Positions 40,694 to 56,362 are shown, counted from the stretch's first letter. The stretch is 64,000 nucleotides of DNA from Chrysomallon squamiferum (GCA_012295275.1 CM022667.1:15251668-15315667); one strand, 5' to 3'. Numbers and translations: made by a program. Notes: generated from the sequence alone by a model not told the origin.

Positions 40694-40837
40694 CTGGAGA
40701 GAAGACAATAGTAATAACTTAGTGACATTTGTCAATAGTTGAAGGAAGTTAAGTTTAATGTTTTTATATATATTAACTTATATATAGTTTAGTTTATTTA
40801 ATTATTTAAACGGTAATATTAAATTCATCTTTATTTT

Positions 40838-41037
40838 NNNNNNNNNNNNNNNNNNNNNNNNNNNNNNNNNNNNNNNNNNNNNNNNNNNNNNNNNNNNNNN
40901 NNNNNNNNNNNNNNNNNNNNNNNNNNNNNNNNNNNNNNNNNNNNNNNNNNNNNNNNNNNNNNNNNNNNNNNNNNNNNNNNNNNNNNNNNNNNNNNNNNNN
41001 NNNNNNNNNNNNNNNNNNNNNNNNNNNNNNNNNNNNN
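40838..41037. other. Assembly gap of 200 Ns
   Basis: Exactly 200 N, a common placeholder length for unknown distance. It interrupts the M arm inside GLR-2 intron 1-2 territory. Sequence after the gap (GATA-type repeats, then an orphan GLR exon) does not continue the M arm. Confidence 0.99.
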
Positions 41038-41249
41038 TAATTAGTTTCTTAGTCCGTCGCATTATGATATAGATGAATAGATAGATTAATTGATAGATAG
41101 ATACAGACCGACAGATATAAAGATAGATAAATAGAGAGATGAAAAGATAAATATACTTAGAGATAGAAAGAAAGAGGTAGGCGAGAAAAGGTTTTGCAGA
41201 ATAATATAAAGAATATAATAAAAATAAAGAAAAGTAAATTAGTTTAAAA

Positions 41250-41392
41250 TAATTTTTATTAAGATGAAATTAAAAGTCTAAACAAAGTAAAATCTATCTT
41301 GTTGTACACTCTGTTGTATCTGTGTCATCAATATAATCTTGTATTGTAAGACGTAACCACAGTTTAGTATTTAAATCTTCACTGATCCGTCC
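41250..41392 (-). pseudogene. Second orphan GLR 3'-UTR exon
   Basis: The minus strand has atttag|GGACGGATCAGTGAAGATTT and the ACGTCTTACAAT and GTTTAGACTTTT landmarks of the GLR last exon, with an AATAAA at 41255-41260. The preceding intron remnant (41400-41560) matches 20415-20590, and the transposon fragment follows. So it is the inverted counterpart of the 20593-20750 relic. Confidence 0.7.
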
Positions 41393-41564
41393 CTAAATTA
41401 AACTAAATAAATAAACATATGCATACATAAATAAATGAAGAATATGTTGATAATGAACAAACACATATAAAATAAAAGGACAACAATAAGAACACCATCA
41501 TAATAAATACTGTATGCATGAACGTTTTGTCTCCGTTTGTCTGTCTGAATTTAGGATGTACAGG

Positions 41565-41918
41565 TTACAGTTAATATGTGATGCTAGATATTTGGCCTAA
41601 TGCCTGAAATATTGAGGCATTTAGGCTAACGCCCAAGGCCGTCAGGCGTTTGACCCAATGACGAAAACTTCCAGGCATTTGGCCAAACGACTGAGACAGA
41701 ACTCTGGTCATTAGGCAAAGCGACTGAATGAAAACGAATACCTTGGAGTTGAATGAAAACATTTCGAAACACATCAAGTAGTGTTCTATTTATTACTGCA
41801 GTTGAAACTTGAGTGACGTTGAACTGCACTAAAAAGTGTTCTTGAAACATTTACAACGTTTTGTTTGACGCCTATTTGTCTGCCACGTTACACCTTCTTC
41901 TCCTGCGGTCAACACAAC
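41565..41918 (-). mobile_element. 3' fragment of the integrase-type transposon
   Basis: Inverted match to the end of the element at 18800-20415. It holds the palindromic minisatellite (41588-41715), a block around tcgaaacacatcaagtagtgttctatt, and a last piece matching the 'gaccgcaggagaagg' part of the C-terminal domain (41895-41915). There it is cut and joined to PER sequence. Confidence 0.75.
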
Positions 41919-42485
41919 TCAAGAAATGTGCATGGAACATGTTCCAGAAAGAACCTAGTAGAATATTCTTACGAAGTGGAAACGGCAAATACCAAAACTC
42001 TATGGATGTAAATATATCTAACCCAGTAATAACATCATCTAGTACAGAAATCCAAGCTCTCCGGTACGTCAAAGATGTTTGTAACGGAATATCTATCTTT
42101 GAGAACGACAACTCTGAGAATGTCGTTGAAGGGGATTTCAATTTGAAGATCTATACTGGAAAACGAAATTGTAATACAAGATACAGAAAAATAAGACTAG
42201 TTTGTGGACACACGTGAATGGGTGAAAGTTATCTGTGCAAAAGATGGTGGAGAGATACACACACAGGGATTTTAAAAATAATATTTTGTAAAATATAAAT
42301 ACACTATTATACTTATTATGAGTTTTATGACGTGAAAAATAGTATGTTTATTTACATCCATCAATGAACTTGATCTGCAAGCAGATTTATTTTACGGAAA
42401 GCAATTATGTGATTTATATTTGTTGTGGAGGCAAACATGGAGACGTCGTTCCCACTGGACGCATCTGATTTGTTCAGAAGTGAAC
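41919..42485 (+). pseudogene. PER-6: PER long-exon fragment
   Basis: It starts abruptly after the transposon fragment with KKCAWNMFQKEPSRIF, matching KKSWKTF..SRLF of the PER long exon. NGKYQNSMDVNIS, RYVKDVCNGISIF and NVVEGDFNLK follow. A large deletion leads to DWFVDTREW-like sequence near 42200, and a last piece with GGKHGDVV near 42430 ends just before the shared 3' flank. Stops and deletions make it non-functional. It is closest to PER-7. Confidence 0.75.
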
Positions 42486-45217
42486 TTTTCAACACGTTTA
42501 ACGCACTGACATGTTAACATTGTCAAAATACTTTTCTTATTCTTTTTTTTTTCTTTTTTAATTTTGATTTTGGTATCGACAAAATATACGCAAATTATGA
42601 TTGTATGCAAATTATCAATTTTTTTTTTTTTTTTTTAAAGAATGCATGATCATCAGTAAATGTTATAAATATCAATGATGAAATTTAATTTGTTTGTGAT
42701 CAACTGACTGGAATTCGCTCTGACTTGCCGTAGAGTTCTAAAAGAGATCTCTCATCTTTAACCATTTTGAACTTTCTGTTGTCATTATATTCACAGTAGA
42801 CTGTTTCCAGCCAAGAGAATTATTTATTAATGATGGTTATGTTTGTAAATGTTCTTTTTAATTTAGGATCATTGTTGTAATGTAAAACAATGAAGAGAAA
42901 TGTACATTTATCTAATTCTTAGCGAAAACAATGCGATTTTCATATCTCTTTGCGCTCTTTGATTATTTTTTTTCTGGTTTCGTGTGTATTTTTCGACATT
43001 TTCTTGCAACACATTTTCATGCATAACAATCGTTTTTTTGAGGAAATATTTTGTTTTACTGTTAGTAGCTTTTGTCTTATATTTTATTCTTTGCGTTATG
43101 AGAAAGGTGAAAGAAGAAGAAATCTAAGTGTGTAGGAAGTTATAGTTGTATTGTCTGAAACAAATTTATTACTGATATAGAAATGTTACAGAGACTACAG
43201 CTAGTTTTAAGGACTTTTAAACGTTAGTGTTGTGAGATTAGGAGAATGGTACAAAGGCGGCTGCTAGGGTGGCAAGAGAAGGACAAAGTGAAAGAGAGCG
43301 AGAGAAAGAAAAAAAGAAAACAAAGAAAACGAGATGAGAAGAGAACAGAACAGAGACAAAAGAGAAAAGAACAGAGACAAAAGAGAAGAAACAAACAAAA
43401 AAATAAAATAAAGAAAAGAGGAAAAAGGAAAAGAATGTAAATAAATAAATAAAAGGAAAACAAAAAGAGTGAGTTTTTGTGGGCTAAAGCTGTGCTGTGT
43501 TAAATAAAATATGAACATTTGCTAACGTAGTAACATATTATATCTGTTTCGGCTGTAAACAAGGTAAATGATTTACTTTTTTTAGATTAATTTTATACTT
43601 TTGTTTATTTCTTTTTCTTTCTTTCTTTCTTTCTTTGCTTCTTTCTTTATTTTGACAAACAGAATCATTACAGCTATCACAAAAGAAAAGGAAAAAAAAA
43701 GAAAAGAAAAAACAACAGAGAAAGAAAATTCCCCCCTCCCACATGAAAATAAATTTTATTGAACACTCTAAAATTACAATATTATCATAAAGACATATAT
43801 CATGGGTATATTATTAGAAATATCACGTTAGCTTCCCTGAATTAACAGTCCTAAAATAAAAATGGAAAAAGAAAAAGAAAAGTTTACAAAACAAAAGAAA
43901 TTATTGTTCAAGGTTTTGTTACTAATGACTATGAACAGTGAGTCAGTGACGAAGAAACTTGAAATTAATTATTTTGGAATATTTTCTTTTTAAAGTTTTT
44001 GAACCAACCAAATTGTTGTATGAAATATTTTATTTCATAATTTATAGCAAGCGTTTGTCTGTTTAAAATTGAAGCATTAACATATGAAAGGTGATATTAC
44101 GATACTTTTAGTAGAATGACAGTTAATATATTTACTGCATAACTGTTTCTATCTATGTATGTATATACGTGTTCATAGACACAGACACGCACACACGCAC
44201 CCATATGAAGCACACAAGCTGACTTTAATTTAATTATAAACAATGTTAAAATTATGATCCTCACAGAATTATGACAGTAACAATAATAACAACACCAACG
44301 ATATCATCATTATCCTCTTGCCTGCTTATCAGTAATAAGTGTAATGAAAACATATATCAATAAGAAATCTATAGTTTCCAGTATCACAAAAGAATTATAA
44401 ATTGCTGTAGGAAGAATTACTGCAATCATTTATTTCACTACAAAGGTTTGTTCTCTGAAATAATTAAGCAAAAAATCAAGGTAGAAATGATTTAATTGAT
44501 TGAGGATATACAATAAAAACACTTGAATGCACTGTCGTGTTATTTCTAAAGATGCAGTAATCTGTATCTAATACAACAACTGCATGAAGCTGTAAATAAA
44601 GGCAGTGTCGATCAAGGTTAAATAATTAAATATCTACGCAACACACTGTTTTGTTTCAGTATCATAATGCACTGATGGTAGAGGGTCGTGCTAGTGTAAA
44701 CGATTAAACCATTTTACTCTTTGATAAGATCCTGACTGACTTGTTAAATAAAGTATGAGCGATTTGTCTTTCAAATCTTTTGTAACATAGATTTATTCTT
44801 CAGACTTTTTAAACTTATATTTAATCTATAATGATATATTTTTGTGGACATGACACAAACAATTTCATCGGATTGATTAATCTTATGAATTTTATATGTT
44901 ATGACAATTATGCATCAATAAATCGAAGAAAATAAATAAAATGTAGTGTATTTTTTTAGTCCTATCGATACTATGCGAATATTAACAAACAAACACATAA
45001 AGCACAGACGCACAACTGGTATTTACACACAAACAAACACAACGTATAACCAACCCCATAGAAATACAGCTTGTTTTTATTTTGTCAGCTTATTTTAAGA
45101 AATATGGATGTATTTAACGGATCTTTCAGCAGTTAGTAAAATATTTTACTTCAGATTGCATTTTTTTTCATTTCACAAACGAGTTCTTATTAGAATCTCT
45201 CTATAAGAATAACTGTT
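42486..45217. other. Gene-free spacer, PER-6 3' flank and duplicated blocks
   Basis: 42480-43540 is a direct repeat of 48230-49200 (shared landmark gaattcgctctgacttgccgtagag). 43740-44990 is a direct repeat of about 49600-50650 and an inverted match to 16850-18100. Low-complexity purine-rich DNA lies at 43275-43440 and a CTTT run at 43605-43640. No supported gene; the Lys/Arg-rich open frame at 43246-43440 is a product of the purine-rich tract. Confidence 0.6.
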
Positions 45218-47855
<2,638 letters not shown>

Positions 47856-49273
47856 CAGAAATTTGAACGAAGTTGAATTCTTTTAAGGCTCATTTTCCCC
47901 CAAAACACTATTTTGAAAAAAAAAACCCGGCTTAACTGTTTACATTTATGTGTGCTTACTTTGTTGGTAACACAAATACTGATACAAGCAGAGAAAGGCT
48001 GTTTTGTAAATTTCGTCCAAACTTCATTTGAAGCTTAATATAATAGTGTACTGATTTCAATATAGATAAATGGTTTAATAAAATATTTATATTTCCATGT
48101 ATTTATTTTGTTATTTTGGGTGATTGAATGAGCTGTATGTAACCGTCACATTATAAAAATGTATATACGTACATATAAACATACACATACACCTATACAG
48201 ATATATGTATTTATCTGTCTATCTATCAGAAGTGAACAATTTAACGAACTGGTTTGTTAACATAGTCAAAATTATTTTCTTATTCTTTTTATCTTTTCTA
48301 ATTTTGATTTTAATATCGATCAAATATAGGCAGATAATGAATTTATGACAGTTATAAACATTAAAAATCTTATTTTAAATATATTTCATCATCAGTAAAT
48401 GTTATAAATATCAATAATGAACATTAATTTGTATGTGATCAACTGACTGGAATTCACTCTGACTTGCCGTAGAGTTCTAAAAGAGATCTTTCATCTTTAA
48501 CCATTTCGAATTTTCTATTATCATTATATTCACAGTAGAGTTTTTCCAGTATTCAGAAATATTTAATAATGATGGTGCTGCTCTGTCAGTTCGCTTTATA
48601 AATTCTCTTGTATTTTCGGTATTACTGTTCTGGTACAAAAACAACGAAGAGAAAAGTGCATTTATGTAATTCTAAGCAAAAACAACACGATTTTTCTCCC
48701 CGCTCTGTTTTCATATTTCACTGGGCTTTTGAGGATTTTTTGTTGTTGTTGTTTTTCTGGGGTTTTTTTGTTTTTTTGTTTCGTTTGTATTTTTCGAAGT
48801 TTTCTTGCAACACGTCATTTATAACAATCGTTCTTTGAAGAAATATTTTCTTTTACTGTAAATAACTGTTTTCTTAAAATATATTTCATGCTTTGCATCA
48901 TCAGAAAGTTTAAAGAAGAAGAAATCTAAGTGTTTAGGATGTCATATTTGTATTGTCTGAAACACAGTTATTATTGACATAATAATGTTACAGAGAATAC
49001 AGCTAGTTTTAAGCACTTTTAAACGTCAGATTTCATGTGAGGAGAATAACACAAAGGAGAACAAGCTGAGTGGTGGGGGAGAAGGAGGAAGAGAGAAAAG
49101 AGATAACAAAGAACACGAAGCGAAAGGAGAAGGGAACAAAGATAAAAGGAAAGAAGGTTAAACTAGAATGGAAAGAGGAAAAAAGAAACAATAATAATAA
49201 GTAAAGTAATAAATACATTTCACTTTATTTTATATTACTTTTTAAATTATTATTATTATTATTATTATTATTA

Positions 49274-49314
<41 letters not shown>

Positions 49315-50836
49315 TGATAAAGCTAAGAAATCACATTTTAATTTGATAATATAGATTATTAGTACTTATTCAAAATTATATTTAACTGCAATGTAACAAA
49401 ATTTGCTTAGTTTATGTTTAAAACTAATTTTGAACACAGAAAGAAGACAGTGTTTTATTTGGCATATATCTGTAATCGAATAAAACATAATTTAAAACAG
49501 TCGTGTGAATTGTATGTAATATTTGTTATTCTCGTCTCAAAACAAAATCATTAAAGCCTTCAGAAAAGATATAAACCCCCACCCCACAAAAACACGGACA
49601 TGAAAACATATTTGATTGAACTGCTTAAAATTACAATATTATCATTAGGTCATATGTCATGTCTGTATTATTAGGAAAGACAATTTTGATTGTGCAAGTT
49701 AGCTTCCGTGAATTAATAATCAGAAGAAAAAAAATGACAAAAATGGATGAAGATTGTCGGAATTAATTATTTTGGAATTTTTTCCTTTCAAAATGTTCTG
49801 TTTTGAACACACACACATATACAAAAAGCAAAAAAAGAAAAACAGAAAAAAAAAAAAAAAAAAACATATGAACAAGATAAGTTGACTTTAATTAAATTAT
49901 AAATTACATTAAAATCAGTTCTCTGCATATGGTCTGTATTTCTTGACTGTCAATATTAAATATGTGTGTAGAGATAAGAAGTCAAGTACAAAATCATCTG
50001 GACCATAACTAAATACATGATCATCTGATATATGTGTATATGTGTATGTGACAAATCTATATTTTGCAGTACTGGAAAAGAATTAATAATTGCTATAGAA
50101 ACAATTACTATATTGATTTATTTCACTACAAAGGAATATTCTCTGATCGCATTAAACAAAACATCAAGGTAAAAATGATTTCATTCGTTGATATATATTA
50201 AAAAAAAAACTCATTGGCTTTTCTTCTTTGCATTGCCGTAATATTTCTAAAGATGCAATAATCTGTAACAACTACAATGGCCAGATCGAGCTGTCGATGA
50301 AGCTGAAATAGACGATTATCTGTGCAACAAACTCAGTTTTGTTTCAGTATATCATAATGTCCTGATGGTACAGGGTCGTGCTAGTGTAAGCAGTGTAAAC
50401 ACGATTAAACCATTTGACTCTTTGAAAAGATCTTGCCTGACGTGTTAATCAAAGCATGAGCGATAATTTTTCACATCTTTTGTAACTTAGATTTATTCTT
50501 CAGATTTCTTAAAATTATTTTTAATATATATGACACGACATCAACCGAACAGTTTCCCAGAACTGATTAATCTTATGAATTTTATATTTTGTGACAGATA
50601 ATGTATTAGTAATTCGACATCAACAACAAACAGTAAGTTTAAAATAAATAATAGAATGATAACGAAAACTAAAAAGTTCAGATAATAATTTTATTTTAAT
50701 AATTTAAAAAATAGCTCTGTACATTTTTCTTCTAAGACTTTATCAGTTTTAACCCGCTGATGGCTGTGATGTTGTTTCTAAGTCTGCAATATCTGAAAAA
50801 TATACAACACGCATGTTTTACATATCTATCTCTCTG

Positions 50837-50901
<65 letters not shown>

Positions 50902-51198
50902 ACACATGTCTATGTGTTGTATGTGTGTGCGCGTGTGTGAGAGATATATTTCTTGTATAAACTATTAATACACATTTTTATCATCATTTGGATTCTATCT
51001 GCTTTCACAAAGGAATTAAATATATATTTTTGCCTTTGTTGCGAAACCTTGTGACACTAACTGTAAAATGAAATGAACGTTAAGGACAATAATTCTTCCT
51101 GTTCTATACCAAGATTCTTTCCGGATTTAAAACTGTTGATTGAAAACTGTGGATTGAACATTGTAGACTTATAAACTTGAAATTAATTTTATGAAATA
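47856..51198. other. Gene-free spacer downstream of PER-7
   Basis: Contains the PER-7 3' flank (a direct repeat of 42480-43540 lies at 48230-49200). (ATT)n spans 49246-49315, with poly-A near 49846-49864. From about 49310 the R-arm sequence is inverted to 16660-18500, and (CTAT)n lies at 50826-50902. No supported gene. Confidence 0.6.
50826..50902. repeat. (CTAT)n microsatellite
   Basis: About 19 tetranucleotide units. The counterpart at 16600-16650 is an interrupted GATA run. Confidence 0.95.
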
Positions 51199-52319
51199 CT
51201 AAAACCCACATTTCTCTATGTTTTTGTTTTCCTTCGATTCTTTCTCTTGTTCTTCTTCAAATTCTTTCTTCCATTGATTTTCTTCCTTTTTCACTTCCAT
51301 GTCATGTTGCTTTCCTAGAGAATCGATATAGATTTTTGTAATATTCAGATGATGGATACTTACAGAACACCGTATCAGTTGTTTAATTCATTAGAACGTT
51401 TCACTATAGACTTTAATTTAGATTATGAAGAGAGATATGTTAATCAACATTTCTAAAAATAATACCTAAAAATATTAAATATTTGCAATCCGAAAAATAT
51501 AACATATATTAAACTGAATTTGTTTATCATCAGTGTAGAATCTCATGGTACTTTTGCACTGATATTATTAAAATATATAATTATATCTGTGTTCTTTAAC
51601 ACAAGTCACTATTTTTAAAATGTTATCTATGTTTCAGTCGAATGCAAATTTCAGTTATCTGTTGGAATATGGTTTATACTCTACTGTTGGGAATTATAAA
51701 GAAAAATATCAAAGTTGAATACTTTTTGAGATTCTATTCACAATATCAACCTTTTCTGACTTGTTATATTATTTTAAATTAAGAACGTTTAACAAACCTT
51801 TACCCATTTCCTTGTATTCCTTATTTTCTTCTTTTTCTTCAGTTTTCATTTCACCCTTCACTTTAGTTAGTGTCTCAATTTCTGTATCTGCCGCATCACT
51901 TGTGTCATTATTGCTACTTCTCTTTGCAATAACTAAATTAGAATCATCGTCTAAGCCTAATCCGGTATCAGACTGTTATCTCCTAAACCTAGACCATTAT
52001 CAGATAGACCATCTTCTCCTAAACCTAGACTATCATGAGACAGACCATCATCTCCAAAACCTAGACCATTATCCGATAGGCCGTCATCTCCTAAACCTAG
52101 ACCAGTATCAGAAATACCATTATCAGAAAAACCATCATCTTTTAAATCTTGACCAATATCAGATAGACCATCACCTACCAAACCAAACCCGAAACCATCA
52201 ATAGATAGGCTTTCTAAATCTATAGCGTCATCTTGTAAATCCCAACCATCGTCTCTGGTAATTCTGTATGTGAAGGCAGATGTCGAGAAAATAATCAAAA
52301 CAGCAGTCAGTGATAGCAT
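51199..52319 (-). pseudogene. GLR-S2: small Gly-Leu repeat secreted protein, 4-nt deletion
   Basis: Minus strand. Exon 1 (51804-52319) begins ATG directly after a CTTTCAG acceptor and encodes MLSLTAVLIIFSTSAF, TYRITRDDG, an acidic segment and about seven GLGDDGLSDNGL-like units. Near 51970 a four-base piece of a tctgtctg tandem is missing compared with the other units, so the frame ends after NSLIPD. Restoring the length gives a phase 1 exon end, which fits the donor ATGG|GTAAAG and exon 2 (51199-51314, 116 nt). Exon 2 encodes EVKKEENQWKKEFEEEQEKE and ends IEKCGF. The equivalent of the GLR-S1 nonsense codon is GAC here. A young pseudogene or a sequence error. Confidence 0.65.
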
Positions 52320-52855
52320 CTGAAAGATAATTATAATTAATATTGTATATATCCCTCTGTCTCAAGGTCTCTGCCTGTTTGTCTCTCTAAATCAAAAAAT
52401 GTTCATCAGAATCAATAGCAGTTTGTTATGGCTCCTAGTACTGTATTTACTATTACTGCTGCTGCTACTACTACTACTACTACTACTACTATACTACAGC
52501 AACAACTACTACATCAACTACTACTATTACTATTACTACAACTACTTCAACTGTTAGTGTTACTGTTACTACTTCTGCTAATGCGATAACCATTAATACT
52601 GATACTGCTGCTAATACTATTATAATAATTGACTGATATGTGTCCACTAATAATAATAGTAATAATTGTAAGGATGATGATGGTGATGATGTTGATTATG
52701 TTGTTAATAATAATAATCAAGGATAACTACAACAATAACAACGGCAATGAAAATGTATATTCATGTATATAATTAGCATTCACCGCTAACTTTAAAACAA
52801 TTATAATTATGACATAAAATGGATTGCTTTAAAAAAAAAGATTAAATAAATAAAA

Positions 52856-52908
<53 letters not shown>

Positions 52909-52989
52909 ATAATAATAATAATAATAATACTAATACTTATACTATTACTACTACTACTAATAATAATAAAATAGCCCCTTCAGAATAGA

Positions 52990-53021
52990 GTATATAAATA
53001 TTCACCTTGGCACTTTATTGG
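52990..53021 (-). promoter_or_regulatory. Candidate CCAAT/TATA promoter of GLR-S2
   Basis: Reading the minus strand, AGCCAATAAAG is followed about 20 bases later by ATATTTATATACTC, upstream of GLR-S2. No matched donor was identified and the TATA-like word is a weak one, so this is tentative. Confidence 0.3.
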
Positions 53022-53237
53022 CTGTGACATTTATAAAGTCAAGGTCAAAATCTACGTCCTTTTATAGTAAAGTGATATTAAAATAGATGTTGTTGTTATG
53101 TAACACAAGAAAACATAATGTGGCCAGGTGTTTTTACAAACATTTCGTTTTCATATTCTATGTTGTTTCCCATGTTATGCTAATTGATTTTGTTGTTGTA
53201 TTCTAGGTTGTCATATAATTTATGTGTTTGGTGTGTT

Positions 53238-53241
<4 letters not shown>

Positions 53242-53322
<81 letters not shown>
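53242..53322. repeat. (CT)n microsatellite
   Basis: Perfect CT run, the inverted counterpart of (GA)n at 14036-14120. Confidence 0.95.
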
Positions 53323-53327
<5 letters not shown>

Positions 53328-53890
53328 GGTTCATTAATTAAACAACACAATTTAACGAGCGAAATAAAATTAATTATGAGTATGGAATTCTCAGTCAACA
53401 CTCACTGCTCAATTAATCATTAATATTATCATCATCATCATCATCAGTTTCTACATCACAAAATATACCATAACAACGACAAGAACTCAAATCAAAGCCA
53501 GTACAATTAAAGAAAAATACTGTTTTAAAATCTAAGATTAACGAGCAAAATAAAACACGTGTCGTCGAAGTCAACTGGCATGTAATTGTTCTCTTAACAG
53601 TGATCACTCGCAGCTAATTTAATCAAAAACGTGAAGACGTGGAAATAACAAGAGATTCAGCCATGTGTGTCATTGTGGTCAAACCATTCTATAGTTACGT
53701 TTCGTTAACAAAAGAGAGAAGAATCTCTTCATTATGCGGCAACCATAATTTATTTATAGTCTATAAATACCTATTGTTCTATACAAAATACGTTAATATT
53801 ATGTGGTTATTTTATTTTATGCAGATCAGTACGACATCGGTCGGTGATTAAATGGTGACGTCTGAAAGTTGGTCACATCTGGTTTTACAG

Positions 53891-53898
53891 TATATAAG
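53891..53898 (+). promoter_or_regulatory. TATA box of GLR-3
   Basis: CAGTATATAAGATCGCGATAG, identical in core to GLR-1. About 25-30 bp downstream is the expected start, and a splice donor follows at 53955. Confidence 0.65.
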
Positions 53899-53917
53899 AT
53901 CGCGATAGACAGCCAAA

Positions 53918-53954
53918 ATGCATCAAACCTTTTTTAAAGCTTTGACCAGATAAG
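53918..53954 (+). other. GLR-3 noncoding first exon (predicted)
   Basis: Ends at AGATAAG|GTGAGT. Contains an 11-codon ATG frame (53917-53952) closed by TAA just before the donor, as in GLR-1. Whether the ATG is transcribed depends on the exact start site. Confidence 0.5.
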
Positions 53955-54373
53955 GTGAGTAACGTTCGCAATGTTTAAAAATATTTAACTTGTAAAAATG
54001 AAAATAGGTACTGTCTTTCAATAGTAGTAGTAGCAGCAGATATTTTACGAAATGCATAGTAAGTTATAATTCAGAATTTATAGAACATTTAGGCAATCAA
54101 TAGCGAGAAAAAGTAGTTTAAATTGTTGAAATATTTGATAAACATTCTATATTTTCTGCATGTTAAAAATTATATCAGAACAAGAAATGATGTGTCAAAA
54201 CCTTGGAGATTTTTAGACAGATCCGTGGGAACTATGAGTGCCAGATAAAAATGTGAAATAGATGTGCGTATATAATATATATCTTCGTCGTTGCTGCTAA
54301 CGCTGTATATATAATTATTTTTGGATAATAAAGGATGGTAAACACGATTAGAAATTATTGTTGTTGTTGTTCT

Positions 54374-54374
54374 G

Positions 54375-54412
<38 letters not shown>
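54374..54412. repeat. (ATT)n microsatellite in GLR-3 intron 1
   Basis: ATT triplets ending about 20 bp before the signal-peptide exon. Confidence 0.9.
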
Positions 54413-54432
54413 GATTATTACTATTCTTTCAG

Positions 54433-55731
54433 ATGAATTCTTTTATTTTAATTTTGAGTGTTCTTCTGGCTACAGCTCTGAGTTACAGAATTACTGTTGA
54501 AGATGATGGTAAGTAATATACTTTATATTACAATAAGCAATAGAAGGAAAAATAAAGATGAATTTAATATTACCGTTTAAATAATTAAATAAACTAAACT
54601 ATATATAAGTTAATATATAAAAAACATTAAACTTAACTTCCTTCAACTATTGACAAATGTCACTAAGTTATTACTATTGTCTTCTCTCCAGATGGTAAAA
54701 ATAGCTTAGGCTCGGACAAACTCGCTGATCTTGTAGCCCTGCTGACTAGTGATAAAGATCTGGACGATGCCTCTATCGGACTGGGAGATGATGGACTCTC
54801 TGGTATGGGACTGGGACTAGGAGGAGGTGATGAACTCTCTGGCTTGGGATTGGGATTAGGAGGAGGTGATGAACTCTCTGGCTTGGGATTGGGATTAGGA
54901 GGAGGTGATGAACTCACTGGCTTGGGATTGGGATTAGGAGGAGGTGATGAACTGTCTGGCTTGGGATTGGGATTAGGAGGAGGTGATGAACTCTCTGGTA
55001 TGGGATTGGGATTAGGAGGAGATGGACCCTCAGGTATCGGTTTGGGATTAGGAGGAGGTGATGGACTATCAGGTGTCGGTTTGGGATTAGAAGGAGGTGA
55101 TGGACTATCAGGCATGGGACTAGGAGGAGGTGATGGACTATCTGGTATGGGATTGGGATTAGGAGGAGGTGATGGACTATCAGGCATGGGACTAGGAGGA
55201 GGAGATGGACTATCAGGTATGGGGATTAGAAGGAGGTGATGGACTATCAGGTATGGGATTAGGAGGAGATGATGGACTATCAGGTATGGGATTGGGATTA
55301 GGTGGAGATAATGGATTATCAGGTATGGGATTAGGAGGAGGGATGGACTATCTGGCTCGGGATTAGGAGGTGGTGAAGGACAATCTAGTATGGGATTAGG
55401 TGATGTGTCAGGTCTGCTCAGAGAAATCGCAGACCTCCTCCTCAAAGACAAACAAACTGACGAAGCTGATGCTTTGAACAAAGCCGCTGACGTCATCGAC
55501 AAAATGGAAAAAGATATCAAAGAGAAAATGGCAGAGGAAGAGAAAAAGGCGGAAGATGAGATAACGAAGGAGTTGGAAAAGGAATCTAACAAGGAAGAGA
55601 AGGAAGAGAAAGATATGGAGTCTGAACTGGCTGCTGAAGATAAACAAGAATCCAGCGAAGAGAAAGAAGCGGAAAATGAAATGAACACTGAACTTGACGA
55701 GGAAACAAAGAAAGAGACAGAAACCGAATAG
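54433..55731 (+). pseudogene. GLR-3: large Gly/Leu repeat protein with two cancelling 1-nt indels
   Basis: Exons are 54433-54508 (MNSFILILSVLLATALS, SYRITVEDD; donor GATG|GTAAGT) and 54692-55744 (acceptor tctccag|ATGG, stop TAG at 55729-55731, donor GTATGT). The 3'-UTR exon starts at 56204. Repeat units match GLR-2 until about 55222, where one extra G (atggggatt versus atgggatt) shifts the frame into GIRRR and TGA. Near 55338 a G run is one base shorter than in GLR-2 and the original frame returns. The acidic helical tail from LGDVSGLLREIADLL is therefore intact to KKETETE. Both indels are in G runs, the classic position for sequencing error, but real mutation cannot be excluded. It is the only large GLR copy with all exons, the promoter and the R-arm context visible. 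Confidence 0.75.
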
Positions 55732-56203
55732 GAACTAACTAAAGGTATGTTTTCTTATCCCTCTTGAAACCACTGAAATAGAGAAATTTAGACGAACAAA
55801 TTAAAGCATTATTAAATACATGATAGTAATGTTCTAAATCGAGAAAATAAATGATTATTGGTCATCAGTAAATTTGCACGCAGATAGAAATCTACAGATA
55901 TAGAGACACACATGTATGAATGAATGCATACATACTAATATGTGTAAATACCAACATATATGTACATACCTGCAAATTCACACATACGTATACACAGGTT
56001 AATAGATACAAATGCAGACACATATATGCACATGCAGATTTATAGACACATAAACGAATTTAGATACTTATTTACATATATGCATGCAGTCTGTATTTAT
56101 AATGATTATGCTGTTATTGTTATTTCTATAACTCAGTGACTGTAACCATAATTTGTTTCCAAAATATTGTTACTTTATTTATCCATTTTTTTATTTAATA
56201 CAG

Positions 56204-56362
56204 GGACGGATCAGCTTGATACAAACTCGGCTGAGTGAAGATTTGAACACAGAACTGTGATTACGTCTAACGATGAAGGACTATACTGATGACTCTGAAT
56301 AGACAAAGCGAACACCGAAATAATTTTAGCTTTGTTTAGACTTTTGAACTATTCTGAATAAA
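56204..56362 (+). other. GLR-3 3'-UTR exon with AATAAA
   Basis: Acceptor tttaatacag|GGACGGATC at 56204 and AATAAA at 56357-56362. No protein continuation. Confidence 0.65.

Larger units (their letters stand above)
31426..40837. repeat. Left arm (M) of a near-identical inverted repeat; partner 54548-64000
   Basis: The whole stretch reappears inverted at 54548-64000. Paired coordinates sum to 95426 at the outer end and 95385 at the inner end. It covers the PER-4 tail, the CpG-rich island at 32070-32340, PER-5 and GLR-2. By eye only scattered substitutions and short indels separate the arms. At the inner end this arm runs into the 200-N gap. The outer end is not visible because the partner runs off the window. 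Confidence 0.9.
52320..53890. other. Divergent intergenic region between GLR-S2 and GLR-3
   Basis: (CTA)n lies near 52462-52492 and at 52856-52907, followed by AAT triplets, and (CT)n at 53242-53322. From 53400 it is the conserved GLR-3 upstream region. The mirror image of the 13460-15147 region. No gene. Confidence 0.6.

Noticed and set aside
43246-43440. Lys/Arg/Glu-rich frame resembling a nuclear charged protein
   Set aside because: Product of a purine-rich low-complexity tract. The homologous direct repeat at 49030-49200 does not keep the frame.
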